Both the position numbers and the translations under genes were made by a program. The notes under the pieces are model-generated. The model was not told where the DNA came from. It saw only the letters and a list, made by a program, of their open reading frames with translations, and did no database searches. A stretch of DNA of 64,000 bases from GMQP-bins7 sp963776565. Lineage in GTDB: Bacteria > Actinomycetota > Thermoleophilia > Gaiellales > Gaiellaceae. The stretch's first letter is position 1. Each line of letters begins with the position of its first letter. Below, one piece after another: positions 61,550 to 64,000 of the stretch. Location: contig CAVZNF010000002.1 in the NCBI GenBank assembly GCA_963776565.1, positions 450,965-514,964 of the forward strand, given 5' to 3'.

Positions 61550-62492
61550 TCAGCCGCGCGGCCAGCTGAGCGCTTCGGCGACGGGTCGGCGCCACTGGGC
61601 GTGGAACGCCGGCCCCCGCGGGCCTGCTCCGGCCGGGATCGGCTCCTTGTCCGGTGCGTGCAGGTAACCGGTCTCGCCCCACGCGCCCGCGAACTCCATC
61701 CAGGACGGGCTCGTCGCGGTGACGCGAACGAGGCGCGGCCTGACGACGCGGCCCTTCCCGGTGTGATCGGCGGGAACAGCGACCCCGTACGCCTTCAGGA
61801 TCGCGATGAGCGCCGGGTCGACGGTGCGTGGATCGAGGGGCTGCTCGCCGGGGCCGAAGAAGTTCGCGTGCGAGCCCAGGCCGACGTAGACGAGCGGCCT
61901 CGAGCCGGACTTCGGCACCCTCGACCACACGCGGCGCTTCCCCTTCGCGTGCTGTGAATAGGCCGCCGCGAGCGGAGCTCCCGCGTCATCGAGGACGACG
62001 GACACCGCCTCCCAGTCGCCCTCGTGGACCTGCCAGAGCTCTCCCGGCGGAACGGTCGCCGTGTAGTCGTCGTACGGGTACCAGAACCAGTACTGGAGGT
62101 CGATCCTGCGTCCGCGCCGGAACGCAGCTCCGTACACGACCGGTGTGGCGGCGTGCGCAGCCTCGCTCTGCGCGTAACACGGCGACGCGGCGAGACCTTC
62201 GATTGCGTGGCAGAACCGTTGGTCGAGCCTGAGGTCGGCGCCACCGGCCGGAACCGGACCGGGGATCGTCAGCCAGCCCGTCGGTTCCTTTCGCTGAAGG
62301 TCGGAGTCGGCGAGGAAACCGTCGACCGGAACAGGCGCGAAGCGCTCCGCCGGATGAAGCACGAGAATCGGCACATAGCGGGCGAGAAGCGTCGGCAGCG
62401 ACGGTGTCCGGCGCTCCGCGGCGGACGTGCGCGGCGGCCAGCACGAGCGCGCCGACGAGGCCGACTGCGACGAGGCGCAGCGCCGAATGCAC
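61550..62492 (-). pseudogene. Vps62-like secreted protein, one frameshift
   Basis: About 313 residues. GTG 62492 gives a signal or anchor (LRLVAVGLVGALVLAAAHV); near 62405 the frame shifts to ERRTPSLPTLLARYVPILVL and then runs intact. Family marks are DLQYWFWYPYDD, WQVHEGDWEAVSVVLD and LVYVGLGSHANFFGPG, as in Vps62/DUF946-type proteins, which share the HEGDWE and GSHA phrases. Function in bacteria is unknown; secretion or membrane anchoring is implied by the N-terminus. Confidence 0.75.
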
Positions 62493-62508
62493 GCGCCGAG
62501 TATGAGCG

Positions 62509-64000
62509 CTATGCGACGCGAGCGCGGAGCAGCATCGAGTCGAGCTCTTCGGCGGGAACCGGGCGCGAGTAGAGGAAGCCTTGCCCGTATCGGCACTTGA
62601 GCGCGCGCAGGCGATCGCGCTGCTGCTCGAGCTCGATCCCTTCAGCGACCGTCTCGAGCCCCATCGTCGAGCCGAGCCGGAGGATGGCTGCGACGAGCCG
62701 ATCCTGCTCGCGGCTCGTGCCGAGCTCCTCGACGAACGCACGGGCGATCTTCAGCGAGTCCACCGGGAAGCGCCGGAGGTAGTTGAGCGACGAATACCCG
62801 GTGCCGAAGTCGTCGATGGCGATGCGGACACCGAGACCGCGCAACTCGTCGAGACGACCGACGACCACGGGACTGTCGAGGAGCGTGCTCTCGGTGATCT
62901 CGAGCGTGAGCGCGGCAGCCTCGAGCGACGAGCGCGCGAGCGCATCCGTCACCTCGAGCGGGAGATTCTTGCTCGCAAGCTGCTTCGCGGAGATGTTCAC
63001 GCTGATGCCGAGCGCCGGATGGCCGCGCTTGCGCCAGATCGCTGCCTGCCTGCACGCCGTGTCCAGGACGTGCCGCCCGAGCGGGAGGATGAGCCCGGTC
63101 TCCTCGGCGAGCGAGATGAAGTCGCCCGGAAGCACGAGCCCGCGATCCGGGTGCTTCCAACGCACGAGCGCCTCGACACCGACGATGCCGCCGTTCTGCA
63201 GCGTGACGATCGGCTGGTAGTGCACGTCGAACTCGTCGGCGAGGACTGCACGCTGGAGGTCGGCCTTGAGCTCGAGCCGCTCGAGGACGAGCTCGTGCAT
63301 CGACGGCTCGTAGAGGGCATACCTGCCCTTGCCCTCGCCCTTAGCGCGGTACATCGCGAGGTCGGCGCTGCGCATGATCTCGCTCGCCGTCTGGCCTGCC
63401 GACGCGAGCGCGATTCCGATGCTCCCCTGCACGGCGACATCCGATCCTGCGATTGCGAGAGGTTCGGCCATCGCGCCGATGATCCGCCGCGCGACCGTCA
63501 CGGCGCCTTCGGGGTGCGTGACGCCCTCGACCATCACGGCGAACTCGTCGCCGCCGAGGCGGGCACACGTGTCCTCGGGCCGGATCGAGGAACGAATGCG
63601 CTCGGCGACCGTTACGAGAAGCTCGTCCCCCGCGGCGTGACCGAGGCTGTCGTTCACGGTCTTGAAGTCGTCGAGATCGATGAAGAGGACGGCAACGAGG
63701 TTTGTGCGACGGATGCCGCGCTCGAGCGCGTGCGTGATGCGCTCCGAGAAGAGCGCGCGGTTCGCGAGACCCGTCAGCGAGTCGTGGAAAGCCTGGTGGG
63801 CCAGCTGATCCTCGAGCGCTCGTCGCTCCGTGACGTCGCGCGCGGTGACGACAACACCACCGACGTTGGCCACTCCGAGGAGGTTGTTGAACACGCTCTC
63901 GAGCTGGACGAACGAGCCGTCCTTGCGGCGGAGCGGCAGATCGCGCGGCATCGGAGTGCTCGGGATGGCGCGGACCTCCGAGAGGAAGCCTCCGAGCCGA
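62509..64000 (-). CDS. PAS-GGDEF-EAL protein (partial, cut by window end)
   Basis: The C-terminal 497 residues of a cyclic-di-GMP protein; the frame is still open at 64000. Order: end of a PAS domain (LPLRRKDGSFVQLESVFNNL), a GGDEF domain with intact RLGGDEFAVMV (diguanylate cyclase), and an EAL domain with GVEALVRWKHP, EITESTLLDSP and IAIDDFGTGYSSLNYL (phosphodiesterase). Both sites look active. Such proteins set cyclic-di-GMP levels in response to a signal sensed upstream. It is 17 bases from the Vps62-like gene start. Confidence 0.93.
   Translation of the reverse strand, partial: RLGGFLSEVRAIPSTPMPRDLPLRRKDGSFVQLESVFNNLLGVANVGGVVVTARDVTERRALEDQLAHQAFHDSLTGLANRALFSERITHALERGIRRTNLVAVLFIDLDDFKTVNDSLGHAAGDELLVTVAERIRSSIRPEDTCARLGGDEFAVMVEGVTHPEGAVTVARRIIGAMAEPLAIAGSDVAVQGSIGIALASAGQTASEIMRSADLAMYRAKGEGKGRYALYEPSMHELVLERLELKADLQRAVLADEFDVHYQPIVTLQNGGIVGVEALVRWKHPDRGLVLPGDFISLAEETGLILPLGRHVLDTACRQAAIWRKRGHPALGISVNISAKQLASKNLPLEVTDALARSSLEAAALTLEITESTLLDSPVVVGRLDELRGLGVRIAIDDFGTGYSSLNYLRRFPVDSLKIARAFVEELGTSREQDRLVAAILRLGSTMGLETVAEGIELEQQRDRLRALKCRYGQGFLYSRPVPAEELDSMLLRARVA

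Noticed and set aside
1..64000. CRISPR arrays, rRNA genes, insertion sequences, defence genes
   Set aside because: No regularly spaced repeats, rRNA signature, transposase or known defence-gene motif was seen on either strand.

Overview
The window is GC-rich, densely coded on both strands, and reads like a soil actinobacterium of the Thermoleophilia type (Gaiella or Solirubrobacter relatives). That placement is inferred from codon use, from many short secreted or membrane hypotheticals of a kind I associate with those genomes, and from three scattered remnants of a C-terminal tail (REDAERFI ... LRIEEREL ... GLN). No rRNA, insertion sequence or CRISPR array was found. There are three intact tRNA genes: Lys(TTT) on the minus strand near 38.7 kb, Glu(TTC) near 46.6 kb and Val(TAC) near 50.2 kb.

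Layout. 0-7 kb: small metabolic genes (frameshifted quinone oxidoreductase, aldo/keto reductase, CHRD protein, beta-carbonic anhydrase, VOC protein). 6.9-18.2 kb: a sugar-catabolic locus with a Gfo/Idh/MocA dehydrogenase, a sugar isomerase, a GH130-type enzyme, a five-part Opp-type ABC importer, a LacI-type regulator and a divergent GH1 beta-glycosidase. CCGG-centred palindromes sit at the GH1 and binding-protein promoters. 18.4-22.5 kb: a small region bounded by two 3'-half copies of tRNA-Lys, with a DUF892 ferritin-like gene, two tiny tandem paralogs, a BrkB/YihY membrane protein and a DUF6766-like membrane protein. 22.5-38.7 kb: a second sugar-catabolic block of about 16 kb bounded by 46-47 bp direct repeats, one being the 3' half of the intact tRNA-Lys, with a tyrosine-recombinase relic at its far end. 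Its cargo is an MsmK-type ATPase, two GH130/GH43-like propeller enzymes, two uncharacterised toroid-like proteins, a Gfo/Idh dehydrogenase, a binding protein with two MalFG-type permeases, a Kelch protein, a DUF624-like protein, a ROK kinase and a GNAT acetyltransferase.

38.8-50 kb: alpha/beta-hydrolase/adenylate-cyclase fusions (two paralogs), cupin, an internally duplicated membrane protein, SRPBCC, GNAT and secreted hypotheticals, two decayed genes, and an aldo/keto reductase. 50.2-53 kb: after tRNA-Val, a degraded second copy of the BrkB segment from 20-21.5 kb. 53-64 kb: STAS protein, GNATs, holin-like protein, phospholipase-D-type protein, CPA1 Na+/H+ antiporter, tandem GNAT, cupin, Vps62-like protein and a GGDEF-EAL protein cut by the window end.

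How it fits together. Two regulons seem to import oligosaccharides (Opp-type and MalFG-type uptake), cleave them with GH130-family enzymes (often phosphorolytic on beta-mannosides) and GH1, and process the products with isomerase, dehydrogenase and ROK-kinase steps. About 20 single-base frameshifts interrupt otherwise conserved genes. Many look like uncorrected sequencing errors, whereas the tRNA fragments, recombinase relic, SnoaL-like relic and second BrkB copy look like real decay.
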